This document shows, piece after piece, positions 45,714 through 54,853 of a stretch of DNA of 64,000 bases (positions are counted from its first letter, which is position 1; every line of letters starts with the position of its first letter). The translations under genes were made by a program, and so were the position numbers. Under the pieces are notes generated by a model. The model searched no databases. It saw nothing but the letters and a program-made list of their open reading frames with translations, and had not been told where the DNA came from. Source of the DNA: Brevibacillus brevis (GTDB lineage Bacteria; Bacillota; Bacilli; Brevibacillales; Brevibacillaceae); NCBI RefSeq assembly GCF_900637055.1, contig NZ_LR134338.1, positions 2,862,001-2,926,000 on the forward strand, read 5' to 3'.

Positions 45714-46604
45714 ATGGAAGCGATTGGTGTTATCGGCATTGGTGCAATGGGGAAAGGGATGGTCTGCAATCTCTTGCAAAAAGGCTACCACGTGTATGCC
45801 TATGATCCAAGTCCGGCAGCAAAAACCTGGGCGAAGGAAAAAGGAGCGACGGTCGTCGAGTCTCCACAGGCAGTGGGTAGCGTAGCACGTGTCGTTTTCA
45901 CTTCGCTTCCAGGTCCTGCGATTGTTGAGGAAGTCATGCTGGGTGCGGACGGACTTTTCTTATCATTAGAAGCAGGCAGTTTCGTATTTGATACAAGTAC
46001 GATCGACCCTGCTACAGCCAAACGACTGAATCAGCACGGCGTAGAAAAGGGGATCTACTACTACGATTGTCCGGTGAGTGGAGGACCTGCGGGTTCTGCT
46101 GCTGGAACGTTGACGATTATGGTCGGCGGTGAGGAGGCAAAGCTTCCAGAAATCATGGACTATCTCAGGGCAATTGGAAAGGAAATTTTTTATCTGGGGG
46201 AATCCGGCTCCGCACAAGTGGCGAAGCTTTGTCACAACTCTGTCGTTGCAGTCATCACAGCAGCGTTGGGTGAGGCGTTTAGTGTCGGGGCAAAAGCTGG
46301 CGTCGATCCTCACAAGCTGGCAGCCGTCATGGACAAAGGATCTGCCCACAATCGTGTACTCTCCGTTTTTGGGCCTAACATCTTGTATGGTACATATGAA
46401 AATACGGTCTTTTCCTTGGATCATATGCACAAAGATTTACAGCTCTATGCGCAAACCGCACGTGAACAGCAAGTGCCTGTTCTCGTTGGAGGCACGGTTG
46501 CGCAAATGTATGAGGCAGCGAAAGCGCAAGGGAAAGGTAGCTGGGATTCGAGTGCGGTCTGTACCGTGACGGAGGAGCTGGCTCATACAACGATTGCGCG
46601 TTAA
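45714..46604 (+). CDS. NAD(P)-dependent beta-hydroxyacid dehydrogenase (3-hydroxyisobutyrate/tartronate semialdehyde reductase family)
   Basis: A 296-residue enzyme with the N-terminal Rossmann motif IGVIGIGAMGKGM. The substrate-binding signature DCPVSGGPAGSAAGTLTIMVGG and the catalytic Lys region CHNSVVAVITAALGEAF, with the Lys in AQVAKLCHN, are present. The family interconverts beta-hydroxyacids and semialdehydes. Coupled to the aldehyde dehydrogenase, it would oxidise a hydroxyacid to a semialdehyde that the ALDH then oxidises. AGGAGGAG precedes the ATG, and a strong terminator follows. Confidence 0.9.
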   Translation: MEAIGVIGIGAMGKGMVCNLLQKGYHVYAYDPSPAAKTWAKEKGATVVESPQAVGSVARVVFTSLPGPAIVEEVMLGADGLFLSLEAGSFVFDTSTIDPATAKRLNQHGVEKGIYYYDCPVSGGPAGSAAGTLTIMVGGEEAKLPEIMDYLRAIGKEIFYLGESGSAQVAKLCHNSVVAVITAALGEAFSVGAKAGVDPHKLAAVMDKGSAHNRVLSVFGPNILYGTYENTVFSLDHMHKDLQLYAQTAREQQVPVLVGGTVAQMYEAAKAQGKGSWDSSAVCTVTEELAHTTIAR

Positions 46605-46622
46605 GCGTTGAGTTTGAAAGAG

Positions 46623-46663
46623 AAAGTAGACTACAGCAACGATTGCTTGTAGTCTACTTTTTT
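46623..46663 (+). terminator. Intrinsic terminator after the dehydrogenase operon
   Basis: AAAGTAGACTACA pairs with TGTAGTCTACTTT (46649-46661) over a short loop, with T residues following. Confidence 0.9.
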
Positions 46664-46706
46664 GTGTAGGCTGCTGTTCAATGTAAGTATGTATCACTAT
46701 CTGCGA

Positions 46707-46972
46707 TCAAAAGCAAGACTCGCAGCAAGGCCTGTCAAGACACTTGCCATTAGCCAACGCTGCACCTGGTTTGACCGCATTCCAAGCGAGCCAGAGCAGG
46801 TAGACAGCTCCGACTCACTTGACAGATTCGTAAACAAACGGAACCGTTATGAAAAGAGCCGAGAGACCGAGCATGGTTGCGATCATGTAAATCACGAATC
46901 CAAGTATGACACCAAGAAGGGAGATGACTCCAGCTCTGCGACCTTGTGAAATCGTACGGGAAATGAGGTAAG
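46707..46972 (-). pseudogene. Relic of a LysE-family amino-acid exporter
   Basis: On the minus strand the translation gives the helical core of a LysE/RhtB exporter: GRRAGVISLLGVILGFVIYM, then LGLSALFITVPFVYESVK, an in-frame TGA (46815-46817), and VGAVYLLWLAWNAVKPG up to a stop at 46707. Both ends of a normal 200-residue exporter are missing and no start codon with a ribosome site precedes it. It is a decayed fragment. Confidence 0.7.
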
Positions 46973-47017
46973 TCTACAACCTCTATTTTCATGAAACATC
47001 TGCTCGTCCCCAAGCAT

Positions 47018-48316
47018 TTACTCACTCGTTTTGTTCATATGCGCATAAGACCGCTCAATCACATGCAAAGCTTCGAAGTGCTTCACGACATTGTTCCCCA
47101 GCGTCACGATGACGAACAATAAGATGATACCAAGCAATGCCTTCTTTACTTTCATGTGACTCAGCTGCATGATGAACCGGGCGGCGAGCAGGAAAAAGGC
47201 GAAGAAGTAATGTCCGGCATACAGGTACAAATCATACCGGAACGTGGCCAGACCGAACCCTATTACAATGTGGAGCACGAAAGCAAACCCGATATAGGCG
47301 GCGAGCGACCAGGCTTCTTGCGTGCGAATCCCTTTGATGAAACCGAGTACAGCAAGAGTGATCAGCGTCAAGCCGATGACATGCACATACCATGGATACG
47401 GCAACGTTAGGTTCGTAGCGAACGCGACCATCCCCGGTTTTGGGTCGATAAGTGCAATGTCCGGAGTCAGTACAGGACTGATAACGAGCATATACAGAGC
47501 CTTCCAGTGCTCGCCGAACGAGAACGGAGCCGTGTAGATGAACCCTCCGGCATGAATCGATTTGTACCAGGTCGAAAACCAGGATTGCCCGAACAGAACA
47601 TGCTGCAAAATCGTGAAGCTAATGATTAATAAGAGAAATACGAGCGCAATCCGCACCAGCTTCAAAAAAATGCTCTTCTTTTCTGTATGAAACAGATTGA
47701 CGGCCAAAACGCTCATAAATGGAATGAAGTTCGTCGAAGTAACACCGAAGTTGACGAGGGCAAACGAAGCGTTCGGCCACGAAGCCAATTTCTTTTCCGC
47801 ACGGCTGTACTGGGTGTAAAGTACGGATAAAAGAATGACGAACTGCGCATACGGATAAGAATCGGGAATCATGGCCGTGAAAATTTGATAAGAGGCCGTC
47901 CCGAAAAACACAGCAAAAAGCAATGGGGTATAGAAGCTTTTACATCCCTTGCGCAGGTAGTAGTAAACCATGGCAACACCGAGCGCGTTCATGATCGCTT
48001 GAACCACCGCGAAGAAGAAGTTTTCCGTGAAAAATTTCGATAAATAAGCCAAAGGAATTGAAAGAAAATGAATAAACGGATGGATCACCGTTGGGTTAGT
48101 ATAGTTATAGTACAGCGTCGGATCAAAATTAAACAGATTAAGCGTAAACGGCACGCCGTAGAAAGGGCTGATCGGAGCCAGAACGGCGATGTTTTGATTC
48201 ATATAAGTAAGAAAAGGCACATTCATCGACAAATAGAAGGCGAAAAAACAGGCAAACAGAATAAACGCTCTGACATTATCTTTTCGATCATGAAACAAAT
48301 AGCTGAAAAAACTCAT
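47018..48316 (-). CDS. Polytopic membrane protein of unknown function
   Basis: A 432-residue protein with about 11-12 hydrophobic helices and conserved-looking loops (HPFIHFLSIPLAYLSKFF, IPDSYPYAQF). It resembles uncharacterised multi-spanning proteins with a glycosyltransferase-like 11-helix layout, but no catalytic motif is certain and I do not name a function. The minus-strand ATG at 48316 is chosen. A reading from TTG 48391 would start on the -10 TATAAT (48383-48388) and is therefore excluded. It is a single-gene unit, ended near the LysE relic. Confidence 0.7.
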   Translation of the reverse strand: MSFFSYLFHDRKDNVRAFILFACFFAFYLSMNVPFLTYMNQNIAVLAPISPFYGVPFTLNLFNFDPTLYYNYTNPTVIHPFIHFLSIPLAYLSKFFTENFFFAVVQAIMNALGVAMVYYYLRKGCKSFYTPLLFAVFFGTASYQIFTAMIPDSYPYAQFVILLSVLYTQYSRAEKKLASWPNASFALVNFGVTSTNFIPFMSVLAVNLFHTEKKSIFLKLVRIALVFLLLIISFTILQHVLFGQSWFSTWYKSIHAGGFIYTAPFSFGEHWKALYMLVISPVLTPDIALIDPKPGMVAFATNLTLPYPWYVHVIGLTLITLAVLGFIKGIRTQEAWSLAAYIGFAFVLHIVIGFGLATFRYDLYLYAGHYFFAFFLLAARFIMQLSHMKVKKALLGIILLFVIVTLGNNVVKHFEALHVIERSYAHMNKTSE

Positions 48317-48382
48317 ACCAATCCACCATTCAACGTAAAATTGATTTTTTGAAGCATGATTATCTAAACGAATTTTAGCTAT

Positions 48383-48388
48383 ATTATA
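48383..48388 (-). promoter_or_regulatory. Extended -10 (TGTATAAT) of the membrane protein gene
   Basis: On the minus strand a perfect TATAAT preceded by TG lies about 70 nt before the ATG at 48316. The -35 is weak, which is usual with an extended -10. Confidence 0.55.
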
Positions 48389-48431
48389 CAAAAATAAATT
48401 AATATTGCACCAAAATTTAACATTTAAGAGA

Positions 48432-48497
48432 AGCTGTCAACTTTTTCGAGAGCATGTGTATCGTGCTGTTGACAGCTCCAAACAGTGGGTCTAGCAT
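48432..48497 (+). promoter_or_regulatory. Promoter with 10-bp inverted repeat before the thioredoxin-like gene
   Basis: Exact arms AGCTGTCAAC (48432-48441) and GTTGACAGCT (48468-48477) each contain TTGACA on opposite strands. The right arm gives a -35 (48469-48474) with a -10 TAGCAT 17 nt later (48492-48497) for the thioredoxin-like gene. The symmetry could be an operator. Confidence 0.5.
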
Positions 48498-48536
48498 GAA
48501 AGATCATGTCTGATGTGATCGAAAGGAGTGAACGAC

Positions 48537-48845
48537 TTGCAAGAACTAACCTCAACAGAATTGATCCAATACCTGCAAGAAAAGGAGTCGGTCGCTCTTT
48601 TTATCTATACACCGATGTGTGGGACCTGCAAGCTCGCAGCACGTATGCTCGGTATCATACAAGAAACATTGTCTACCGTTCCTCTGTATCAGATCAACAT
48701 TAATACGGCGCCAGCATTGGCAGAACAATGGCAAGTGACCAGCGTTCCCGCCTTGCTTATTTTTCACAGAAATGAATTGTTGGAACGTCATTATGCCATC
48801 CAGTCCGTTGGATTTTTATACGATGTTCTAAAACCTCTGGCCTAG
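48537..48845 (+). CDS. Thioredoxin-like protein with CGTC active site
   Basis: A 102-residue single thioredoxin domain. The active-site motif is CGTC (in YTPMCGTCKLAARML) rather than CGPC, and the cis-Pro segment reads VTSVPALLIF. No signal peptide is present, so it is cytosolic. TTG at 48537 is used because AAAGGAG lies about 7 nt upstream; the GTG at 48528 overlaps that site. It is a YusE/YtpP-type Bacillales protein, likely a general disulphide reductase of unknown target. Confidence 0.88.
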   Translation: MQELTSTELIQYLQEKESVALFIYTPMCGTCKLAARMLGIIQETLSTVPLYQININTAPALAEQWQVTSVPALLIFHRNELLERHYAIQSVGFLYDVLKPLA

Positions 48846-48909
48846 ACATACACCTATTTCCTTCGCCATGAATATGACAAAGAGAGAAGAAATGCGAAGG
48901 AGGGGGCGT

Positions 48910-50193
48910 ATGCAAATCCACGTGGTGGAAGAAGGACAAACCTTAGCGAGCATCGCCGAGACGTATGGAACCACACCTGAGGCGATAACGGAGGCAAATG
49001 AACTGCCTGATCCTAATAAGCTGGTAACTGGACAGGCGATGGTGATTCCGATTGTGGGAAGCTACTATTGGGTTAAGCAAGGAGATACGTTGTATACCAT
49101 CGGTCAGCGTTATCAGATCAGCGCGGCAGAGCTTGCCCGAATCAATAGGATTCCGCAATACAGACCGCTTCAAGTCGGGCAACGCCTTTACATCCCGCCC
49201 CGTCCGCGGCGTGCAGCTGATTTCAATGCTTATGTGGAACCGAGACGCACCGTCACACCAGCTATGGAAGCCGATGTTCGCACGGCTGCACCGCATCTGA
49301 CATATTTGGCTCCGTTCAGCTTTCGTATCAGACGGGATGGTACCCTCGTGCGACCGACATTGAACAATTTTCCACAAATCGCAAGAGAAAACCAGGTTCT
49401 GCTCATGATGGTCATTACGAATCTGGAAAGAGAGCAGTTCAGCACGGAATTGGGCGAGCTCATCCTCAACAATCCAGAGCTTCAGAATACCTTGTTGAAC
49501 AATATTCTTCAGACAGCACGAGAGCTGGGAATGGGAGATATTCATTTTGACTTGGAAGCATTACCCACAACCGGTGCAGAAGCGTATGCCAACTTCTTGC
49601 GAAAAGCGAGAGACCGTATCCATGCAGCAGGACTGATGATGTCTGTTGCGCTGGCACCGAAGACAAGTGCTGAGCAGGCAGGCAAATGGTATACCGCCCA
49701 TGATTACAAGGCGATCGGTGCCATTGCCGATTTTGTCGTGATCATGACATATGAATGGGGCTATAGTGGCGGTCCACCTATGGCAGTTTCCCCGATTGGT
49801 CCGGTACGACGTGTTTTGCAGTATGCGATTACCGAGATGCCAGCCGAAAAAATTTTGATGGGTCAAAATCTGTACGGATACGACTGGACCTTGCCCTATG
49901 AGAGAGGGACGACAGCGCGTGCATTGAGTCCACAGGCAGCGATTGCCCTGGCTTCCCGGCATAATGCAGTCATCCGCTATGACTATCGCGCACAAGCTCC
50001 GTTTTTTACGTACACCGATGATCAAGGCAGGCAACATCAGGTGTGGTTTGAGGATGCGCGGTCGATCCAAGCGAAGTTCAATCTGGTTAAACAGCTTGGT
50101 TTGAGAGGTGTCAGCTACTGGAAACTCGGTTTGCCATTTCCGCAAAATTGGCTGTTGATCGAGGAGAACTTTCGCGTCCGTAAGCGTGCATAG
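48910..50193 (+). CDS. Spore cortex/cell-wall glycosyl hydrolase: two LysM plus GH18 (YaaH/SleL-like)
   Basis: A 427-residue protein. Two LysM peptidoglycan-binding repeats occupy the first 100 residues (HVVEEGQTLASIAETYG; YWVKQGDTLYTIGQRYQ). A GH18 barrel follows, with the catalytic motif DIHFDLE (Asp210, Asp214, Glu216). This is the layout of Bacillus SleL/YaaH, an N-acetylglucosaminidase acting on spore cortex or coat-associated peptidoglycan. No signal peptide is present, as expected for a protein placed on the spore from the mother cell. The ATG at 48910 follows GAAGGAGGGGG and places LysM at the very N-terminus. No sigma-E or sigma-K promoter was confirmed by eye. Confidence 0.9.
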   Translation: MQIHVVEEGQTLASIAETYGTTPEAITEANELPDPNKLVTGQAMVIPIVGSYYWVKQGDTLYTIGQRYQISAAELARINRIPQYRPLQVGQRLYIPPRPRRAADFNAYVEPRRTVTPAMEADVRTAAPHLTYLAPFSFRIRRDGTLVRPTLNNFPQIARENQVLLMMVITNLEREQFSTELGELILNNPELQNTLLNNILQTARELGMGDIHFDLEALPTTGAEAYANFLRKARDRIHAAGLMMSVALAPKTSAEQAGKWYTAHDYKAIGAIADFVVIMTYEWGYSGGPPMAVSPIGPVRRVLQYAITEMPAEKILMGQNLYGYDWTLPYERGTTARALSPQAAIALASRHNAVIRYDYRAQAPFFTYTDDQGRQHQVWFEDARSIQAKFNLVKQLGLRGVSYWKLGLPFPQNWLLIEENFRVRKRA

Positions 50194-50199
50194 TCATCT

Positions 50200-50235
50200 G
50201 GCGTACATTCCATCGCGGGTTGTACGCCTTTTTTT
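50200..50235 (+). terminator. Terminator after the spore hydrolase
   Basis: GGCGTAC (50200-50206) pairs with GTACGCC (50222-50228), followed by seven T. Confidence 0.9.
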
Positions 50236-50289
50236 CGCATGAAAAATCATGGTATGATGAAGATGACTGTAAGGAAAAGGGGAGAAATC

Positions 50290-50517
50290 ATGGGAGAATG
50301 CAAATTGGATCACAGCCATGAGGACGTACTCAAAAAACTGGCAGAACAAGCTCCACATCTGTCAGAGTTGCGTGTGAGCCAATTCAAAAAGCAGTTGAAT
50401 GGCGAACTCAGCCAAGAGCGTCTAAACGAGCTGTTTCATTTATTGAAAAAGTATGACCTGGCAAGCCCAGAGGAGCGCCAAGAGCGCGAAAAACAAATGG
50501 ATCACTTGTTTGGCTAA
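50290..50517 (+). CDS. Small conserved-looking protein of unknown function
   Basis: A 75-residue charged helical protein (LDHSHEDVLKKLAEQAPHLSELRVSQF, then FHLLKKYDLASPEERQEREKQMDHLFG). No known domain, signal or membrane segment is seen. The start is supported by AAGGAAAAGGGGAG upstream. It lies in the same direction as, and 81 bp before, the alanyl-tRNA editing gene, with which it may be co-transcribed. The function is unknown. Confidence 0.6.
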   Translation: MGECKLDHSHEDVLKKLAEQAPHLSELRVSQFKKQLNGELSQERLNELFHLLKKYDLASPEERQEREKQMDHLFG

Positions 50518-50598
50518 GCTTTATACATACGTATTTCGTTTTGCCCCCAAGTGGGAGAATCAGGCTGGAACCATGGTTCCATGCAGCGAGGAGTAACG

Positions 50599-51810
50599 AT
50601 GGAAGACAGACTTTATTATCAGGATGCCTATAGAAGAACGTTTTCGGCCCAGGTGACGAGGACTGGTGTCGAGCAAGATGGGACACCTTACGTGGTACTT
50701 GATCAAACGGCTTTTTACCCTACTGGAGGCGGACAGCCTTCCGATCTGGGCGTATTGGAAGAAATTCGTGTGGTGGATGTAGAAGAGGTAGATGGCGAAA
50801 TTCGTCACCGACTAGAAGCTCCCTTGTCCGAAAGCATTGCGGAAGTAACCGGTCACATCGATTGGGACCGCCGCTTCGACCACATGCAGCAGCATGCTGG
50901 CCAACACATTTTATCAGCGTCCTTCCTGGAAGTCGTGCAAGCGGAGACCGTTGCCTTTCACTTGGGCAAAGAGCGTGTCACGATTGATGTACGACTGGAT
51001 GAGTTGACAGCAGATGTATGGGAGAAGGTAGAAAAGCGAGCGAATCAGATTGTTCTGGAAAACCACCCCATTATTGCGCGGTTCGTTGATGACGAGGAAT
51101 TGGCAACGCTGCCCTTGAAAAAACAGCCGACCGTTACTGAAAATATTCGGGTCGTGATGATACCTGAATTTGATTACAACCCATGTGGAGGAACACATCC
51201 AGCGCGAACGGGCGAAGTCGGGATGATCAAGATTTTGGGCTGGGAGCGCTATCGCGGAAACATTCGTCTGGAATTCATCTGTGGCTGGCGAGCTTTGCGG
51301 GACTACAACCAAAAGCAAGCTGTCGTTCGCGATACGGCGAAGCTGCTCGCTACCAATGAAGGGGAGCTGCTCGCACAGACGGAACGCCTTCTTGCAGAAC
51401 GTGATGTCTTGAAGGCAAAATTGGCAGAAGTGGATAAGCAGCTCTTAGAAGTGGAAGTCAATCAACAACTATCTGCTGCTAGCCAATTGGGTCATTCTCG
51501 CCTCATTATGCGTACCTTCACAGACAAAACCATTCAACAGCTTCAACAGTTCGCACAGCTGGCTACTGCTCTGGCGCCAGATGCGATTTGCCTCTTGGCT
51601 GCTACTACCGAAGACAAAATGCAAATCGTGTTTGCTCGTGGGCAAGAAGTCAACGTAGCCATTAATCAAGTGTTGAAAGAAACCTTGCCGATCATTAACG
51701 GAAAAGGTGGGGGAAATCCTGCGATGGCACAGGGTGGCGGTCAGTCAGTAGTGGATGCGGAAGAAGTATTGCTGCATGCACGCAAACTGCTGGAAGCCTC
51801 ACTAATGTAG
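50599..51810 (+). CDS. Alanyl-tRNA editing protein AlaX (long form with DHHA1 domain)
   Basis: A 403-residue trans-editing enzyme that hydrolyses Ser-tRNA(Ala). The zinc site is HAGQH (His99, His103) with CGGTH (Cys196, His200). The N-terminal TAFYPTGGGQPSD is the family start. A coiled-coil region (about 255-300) and a C-terminal DHHA1 domain ending in GKGGGNPAMAQGGG follow, as in AlaX-L. The ATG at 50599 has GAGGAG upstream. It is followed by kapB, the arrangement seen in several Bacillales. Confidence 0.9.
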   Translation: MEDRLYYQDAYRRTFSAQVTRTGVEQDGTPYVVLDQTAFYPTGGGQPSDLGVLEEIRVVDVEEVDGEIRHRLEAPLSESIAEVTGHIDWDRRFDHMQQHAGQHILSASFLEVVQAETVAFHLGKERVTIDVRLDELTADVWEKVEKRANQIVLENHPIIARFVDDEELATLPLKKQPTVTENIRVVMIPEFDYNPCGGTHPARTGEVGMIKILGWERYRGNIRLEFICGWRALRDYNQKQAVVRDTAKLLATNEGELLAQTERLLAERDVLKAKLAEVDKQLLEVEVNQQLSAASQLGHSRLIMRTFTDKTIQQLQQFAQLATALAPDAICLLAATTEDKMQIVFARGQEVNVAINQVLKETLPIINGKGGGNPAMAQGGGQSVVDAEEVLLHARKLLEASLM

Positions 51811-51843
51811 ATGCACTCGATTCAATAAAAGGAGGAATCCGCG

Positions 51844-52227
51844 ATGAACTGGAATCCGGGAGATATCGTTCGCGTTTCGCAGCGAACTGGTGAGTATATT
51901 GCAGAAGTATTGGAAATCCACGATTCGAAGCTGCTGGTAAAAGTGTTGGCAGTTACCAAATACCCAACGCAAGGTGATTTGCATTCTTCCTACGAAGTAG
52001 ATGTGCCGCTGTTTCACCAGCGTCCAGCACTCTCTTACATGGAAAAATTCATGACACCTGTCCAAGGGGTCATTCGCTATAATGGCACGATTCCAGACTA
52101 CAAGGAATCTGTGCGTCAGGCGATGGAGAGAGAAATGGAAAAGCTTGCGAAAATGGCAGCTTGGGCAGAGCGTTGTCTCGTTGAGCTGGAAAAGATGCAC
52201 AAGGAAGCCTTTACAAACGCGAAATAG
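51844..52227 (+). CDS. kapB: Kinase-associated protein B (KapB)
   Basis: A 127-residue protein matching B. subtilis KapB in length and sequence pattern (GDIVRVSQRTGEYIAEVLEI, VKVLAVTKYPTQGDLH, VPLFHQRPALSYMEKFMTP, IPDYKESVRQAM). KapB supports the KinB branch of the sporulation phosphorelay in B. subtilis. No lipobox or signal is visible in this sequence. AAAAGGAGG precedes the ATG. No KinB-type kinase is nearby. Assignment is by family pattern, not by computation. Confidence 0.85.
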   Translation: MNWNPGDIVRVSQRTGEYIAEVLEIHDSKLLVKVLAVTKYPTQGDLHSSYEVDVPLFHQRPALSYMEKFMTPVQGVIRYNGTIPDYKESVRQAMEREMEKLAKMAAWAERCLVELEKMHKEAFTNAK

Positions 52228-52269
52228 AGTGGTACTGTAGTACTCGAATGTACGACAATTGCATAGCTT

Positions 52270-52370
52270 TACTACCAAACGGGGGCCAAGCAACGTTGGC
52301 TGAGATTGTAACGAGTGTGTTACTGACCGTTGAACCTGACCTGGGTCATGCCAGCGGAGGAAGAGGTATT
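52270..52370 (+). ncRNA. TPP riboswitch (thi box)
   Basis: The conserved thi-box core is present: CTGAGA (52300-52305) and, about 30 nt on, the block GAACCTGACCTGGGTCATGCC followed by AGCGGAGGAAG. It sits 210 nt before thiS and is followed by an intrinsic terminator, so TPP binding should end transcription early and switch off the thiamine operon. Confidence 0.92.
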
Positions 52371-52443
52371 TGGAATCAGTATCACATGTCGCATCCGAGC
52401 GGAACTATGCTTGTTTGCGCGCATGGATGATAAGATGACACTC

Positions 52444-52470
52444 AACCATCCGAGGCGGATGGTTTTTTTA
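52444..52470 (+). terminator. Riboswitch-controlled terminator
   Basis: AACCATCC (52444-52451) pairs with GGATGGTT (52457-52464), followed by further T residues to 52469. It is the expression platform of the TPP riboswitch. The stretch 52471-52578 holds no gene, only a ribosome site AGAAGGAGG before thiS. Confidence 0.88.
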
Positions 52471-52578
52471 TGCCATTCGTCCGGTGAGATGGGATGGGTA
52501 TACGGCTTCTTCTGTTTGTCTGAATCGACTCAGGCAGGCGGGAGAAGCCGTTTTTTTTCCAGTAGAAGGAGGTAATCA

Positions 52579-52782
52579 ATGATTGTTCAGCTGAATGGGA
52601 AAAAAGTAGAGTTGGCGGAAGAGATCACAACAGTGCGAGCCTTGCTTGCTTCTTATTCCCTGCAAGAGAAAATTGTCGTCGTAGAGCGAAATGGTGAAAT
52701 TATTGATCGCTCAGCGTACGAACAAACACCGATTGCAGACGGAGATCGTATAGAAATCGTTCATTTTGTCGGAGGAGGATGA
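52579..52782 (+). CDS. thiS: ThiS sulfur-carrier protein
   Basis: A 67-residue ubiquitin-fold sulfur carrier ending in Gly-Gly-Gly, the C-terminus that is thiocarboxylated during thiazole synthesis. AAGGAGG lies upstream. Its stop overlaps the start region of thiG. The adenylating ThiF partner is not encoded in the window. Confidence 0.92.
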   Translation: MIVQLNGKKVELAEEITTVRALLASYSLQEKIVVVERNGEIIDRSAYEQTPIADGDRIEIVHFVGGG

Positions 52783-52784
52783 TC

Positions 52785-53558
52785 ATGATGGATACATTGA
52801 AAATTGGATCGTACGAGTTTCGCTCCCGTTTGCTTTTAGGGACAGGTAAATTCGCTGATTTGGATACACAAGGGAAAGCGGTAGAGGTGTCAGAAGCAGA
52901 AATTTTGACATTTGCGATTCGTCGCTTGAATTTGGAAAATCCGCAAGAACCGAACTTTTTGGAACAACTCGATTTGAAAAAATTCACCCTGCTGCCAAAT
53001 ACAGCAGGTGCCTATACAGCAGAAGAAGCCGTGCGCATTGCCCGTTTGGCTAAAGCATCTGGACTGTGTGACATGATCAAGGTCGAAGTCATTGGAGATC
53101 CGAAAACTCTTCTCCCTGACCCGATTGGCACACTCGAGGCTTCGAAAATCTTGGTGGAAGAAGGCTTTATCGTACTGACCTACACCAATGACGACCCGAT
53201 TCTTGCTCGACGCCTGCAAGAGGTTGGCGTACATGCGGTTATGCCGGGTGCGTCACCAATTGGTTCCGGACAAGGGATTGTCAACGAAAACAATCTCCGC
53301 TTTATCATCGAGGATGCCAAAGTACCGATTATCGTCGATGCTGGAATTGGCTCGCCAGCAGACTGCGCGAAAGCGATGGAGCTGGGGGCGGACGGTGTCT
53401 TGTTGAACACAGCAGTCGCCCTCGCTGACAATCCTGTTCTGATGGCAGAAGCGATGAAGCTCGGGGTGGAAGCAGGTCGCAAAGGCTTCCTGGCAGGCCG
53501 TATCGCGAAAAAGCGTTACGCGTCCGCAAGCAGCCCGACTGAAGGGATGATTGAGTAG
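52785..53558 (+). CDS. thiG: Thiazole synthase ThiG
   Basis: A 257-residue TIM-barrel enzyme that forms the thiazole ring from deoxyxylulose phosphate, dehydroglycine and ThiS thiocarboxylate. Motifs: [10 protein letters not shown] at the N-terminus, [22 protein letters not shown] with the substrate Lys, and [30 protein letters not shown] at 52785 follows GGAGGAGG; ATG 52779 overlaps the thiS stop and lies in that site. Glycine oxidase ThiO is not adjacent. Confidence 0.94.
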   Translation: MMDTLKIGSYEFRSRLLLGTGKFADLDTQGKAVEVSEAEILTFAIRRLNLENPQEPNFLEQLDLKKFTLLPNTAGAYTAEEAVRIARLAKASGLCDMIKVEVIGDPKTLLPDPIGTLEASKILVEEGFIVLTYTNDDPILARRLQEVGVHAVMPGASPIGSGQGIVNENNLRFIIEDAKVPIIVDAGIGSPADCAKAMELGADGVLLNTAVALADNPVLMAEAMKLGVEAGRKGFLAGRIAKKRYASASSPTEGMIE

Positions 53559-53559
53559 C

Positions 53560-54846
53560 GTGGATCGACTGACAGAAGCGGTAGAATCGATTGCCAGCCG
53601 CAAAGAAGAGCTGTTCGCCCTATTGGCAGAGCTCGTTTCTCATCCGACTGTGAGTCCTCCCGCGCGAAATAGCGATGCCGCACAAGGAGTAATCGCCAAC
53701 AGACTGCAAGCGATGGGATTCGAAGTAGATCGCTGGACGGTATATCCAGGAGACGACAATATCGTCGGTCGGTTATCAGGGAGTGCTTCTACCCAGGCAA
53801 ACAGCTTGATTGTCAACGGGCATATCGATGTGGCTGAAGTCGGAGATGACAAGGGGTGGACCTATCCACCTTTTGCTCTGACACATGGCAAGGATGGGCG
53901 CTTGTACGGACGTGGTGTTGCGGATATGAAAGGCGGACTGGCAGCGAGCTTGTTTGCGATCCAAATGCTGCGCGAACACGGAATCGAGCTCCAAGGCGAT
54001 CTGCTCGTTCAATCCGTCATCGGAGAAGAAGCGGGTGAAGCGGGGACATTGGTCGCTATCGAGCGTGGCTATCAGGCTGACTACGCCGTTGTAGTGGACA
54101 CGAGCAATCTCCACATGCAAGGGCAGGGCGGGGTCATTACAGGCTGGATCACGATTGAGAGTCCGACGACGCTGCATGACGGAATGCGTGCACAGACCAT
54201 TCATGCAGGCGGACGTGTTCGGGGAGCTTCTGCCATTGAAAAAATGACGAAGGTGATCACCGCACTGCAGGAACTGGAGCGGGACTGGGCTGTCATGAAG
54301 TCCTATCCCGGCTTCCCGGCAGGCAGTAATACGATCAATCCCGCAGTCATCGAGGGAGGTCGACACGCTGCATTTATCGCAGACCGTTGCGCTATGTGGA
54401 TTACCGTTCATTTTTATCCGAATGAATCCTACGAAGAGATCATCCGAGAGATCGAGGATCATGTCGGGCGTGCAGCTGCTGCTGATCTTTGGCTGAGAGA
54501 CAATCCTCCTACATTCCGGTGGGGTGGACGTTCGATGATTGAGGAGCGCGGTGAAATCTTCCCTTCACTGGAGTTGGATACGAAACATCCAGGCTTGGCA
54601 ACGCTGCAATCCGCCTATGAAAGTCACATGCATCAAGCACCTATCGTTACGATGTCGCCTACGGTGACGGATGCAGGCTGGTTTGCGCATGCAGGCATTC
54701 CGGCTGTCCTATTCGGACCCGGTGAGCTCACGCATGCTCATGCCGTAGATGAATCCATTGATCCCGACCAGCTTGTTCATTTTGCCCAGATCATGGCCCG
54801 CTTCATTGCCACCTGGTGCAATACCCCAAAGGAAGCGAAGGAGTGA
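53560..54846 (+). CDS. ylmB: Formylaminopyrimidine deformylase (YlmB-type M20 amidohydrolase)
   Basis: A 428-residue M20 metallohydrolase. Zn-site motifs: NGHIDVAEVG, YGRGVADMKGG and the general-base Glu in GEEAGEAG, with HAHAVDE late in the chain. The operon with tenA, thiXYZ and thiS/thiG points to YlmB, which removes formyl from formylaminopyrimidine in thiamine salvage. ArgE/DapE deacylases have the same fold, so the assignment rests on context. GTG 53560 is used; TTG 53551 is an alternative that overlaps thiG. Confidence 0.85.
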   Translation: MDRLTEAVESIASRKEELFALLAELVSHPTVSPPARNSDAAQGVIANRLQAMGFEVDRWTVYPGDDNIVGRLSGSASTQANSLIVNGHIDVAEVGDDKGWTYPPFALTHGKDGRLYGRGVADMKGGLAASLFAIQMLREHGIELQGDLLVQSVIGEEAGEAGTLVAIERGYQADYAVVVDTSNLHMQGQGGVITGWITIESPTTLHDGMRAQTIHAGGRVRGASAIEKMTKVITALQELERDWAVMKSYPGFPAGSNTINPAVIEGGRHAAFIADRCAMWITVHFYPNESYEEIIREIEDHVGRAAAADLWLRDNPPTFRWGGRSMIEERGEIFPSLELDTKHPGLATLQSAYESHMHQAPIVTMSPTVTDAGWFAHAGIPAVLFGPGELTHAHAVDESIDPDQLVHFAQIMARFIATWCNTPKEAKE

Positions 54847-54853
54847 GTATTGC

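Noticed and set aside
48317..48391. N-terminal extension of the membrane protein from TTG 48391
   Set aside because: The codon sits on the TATAAT -10, so it would not be in the transcript.
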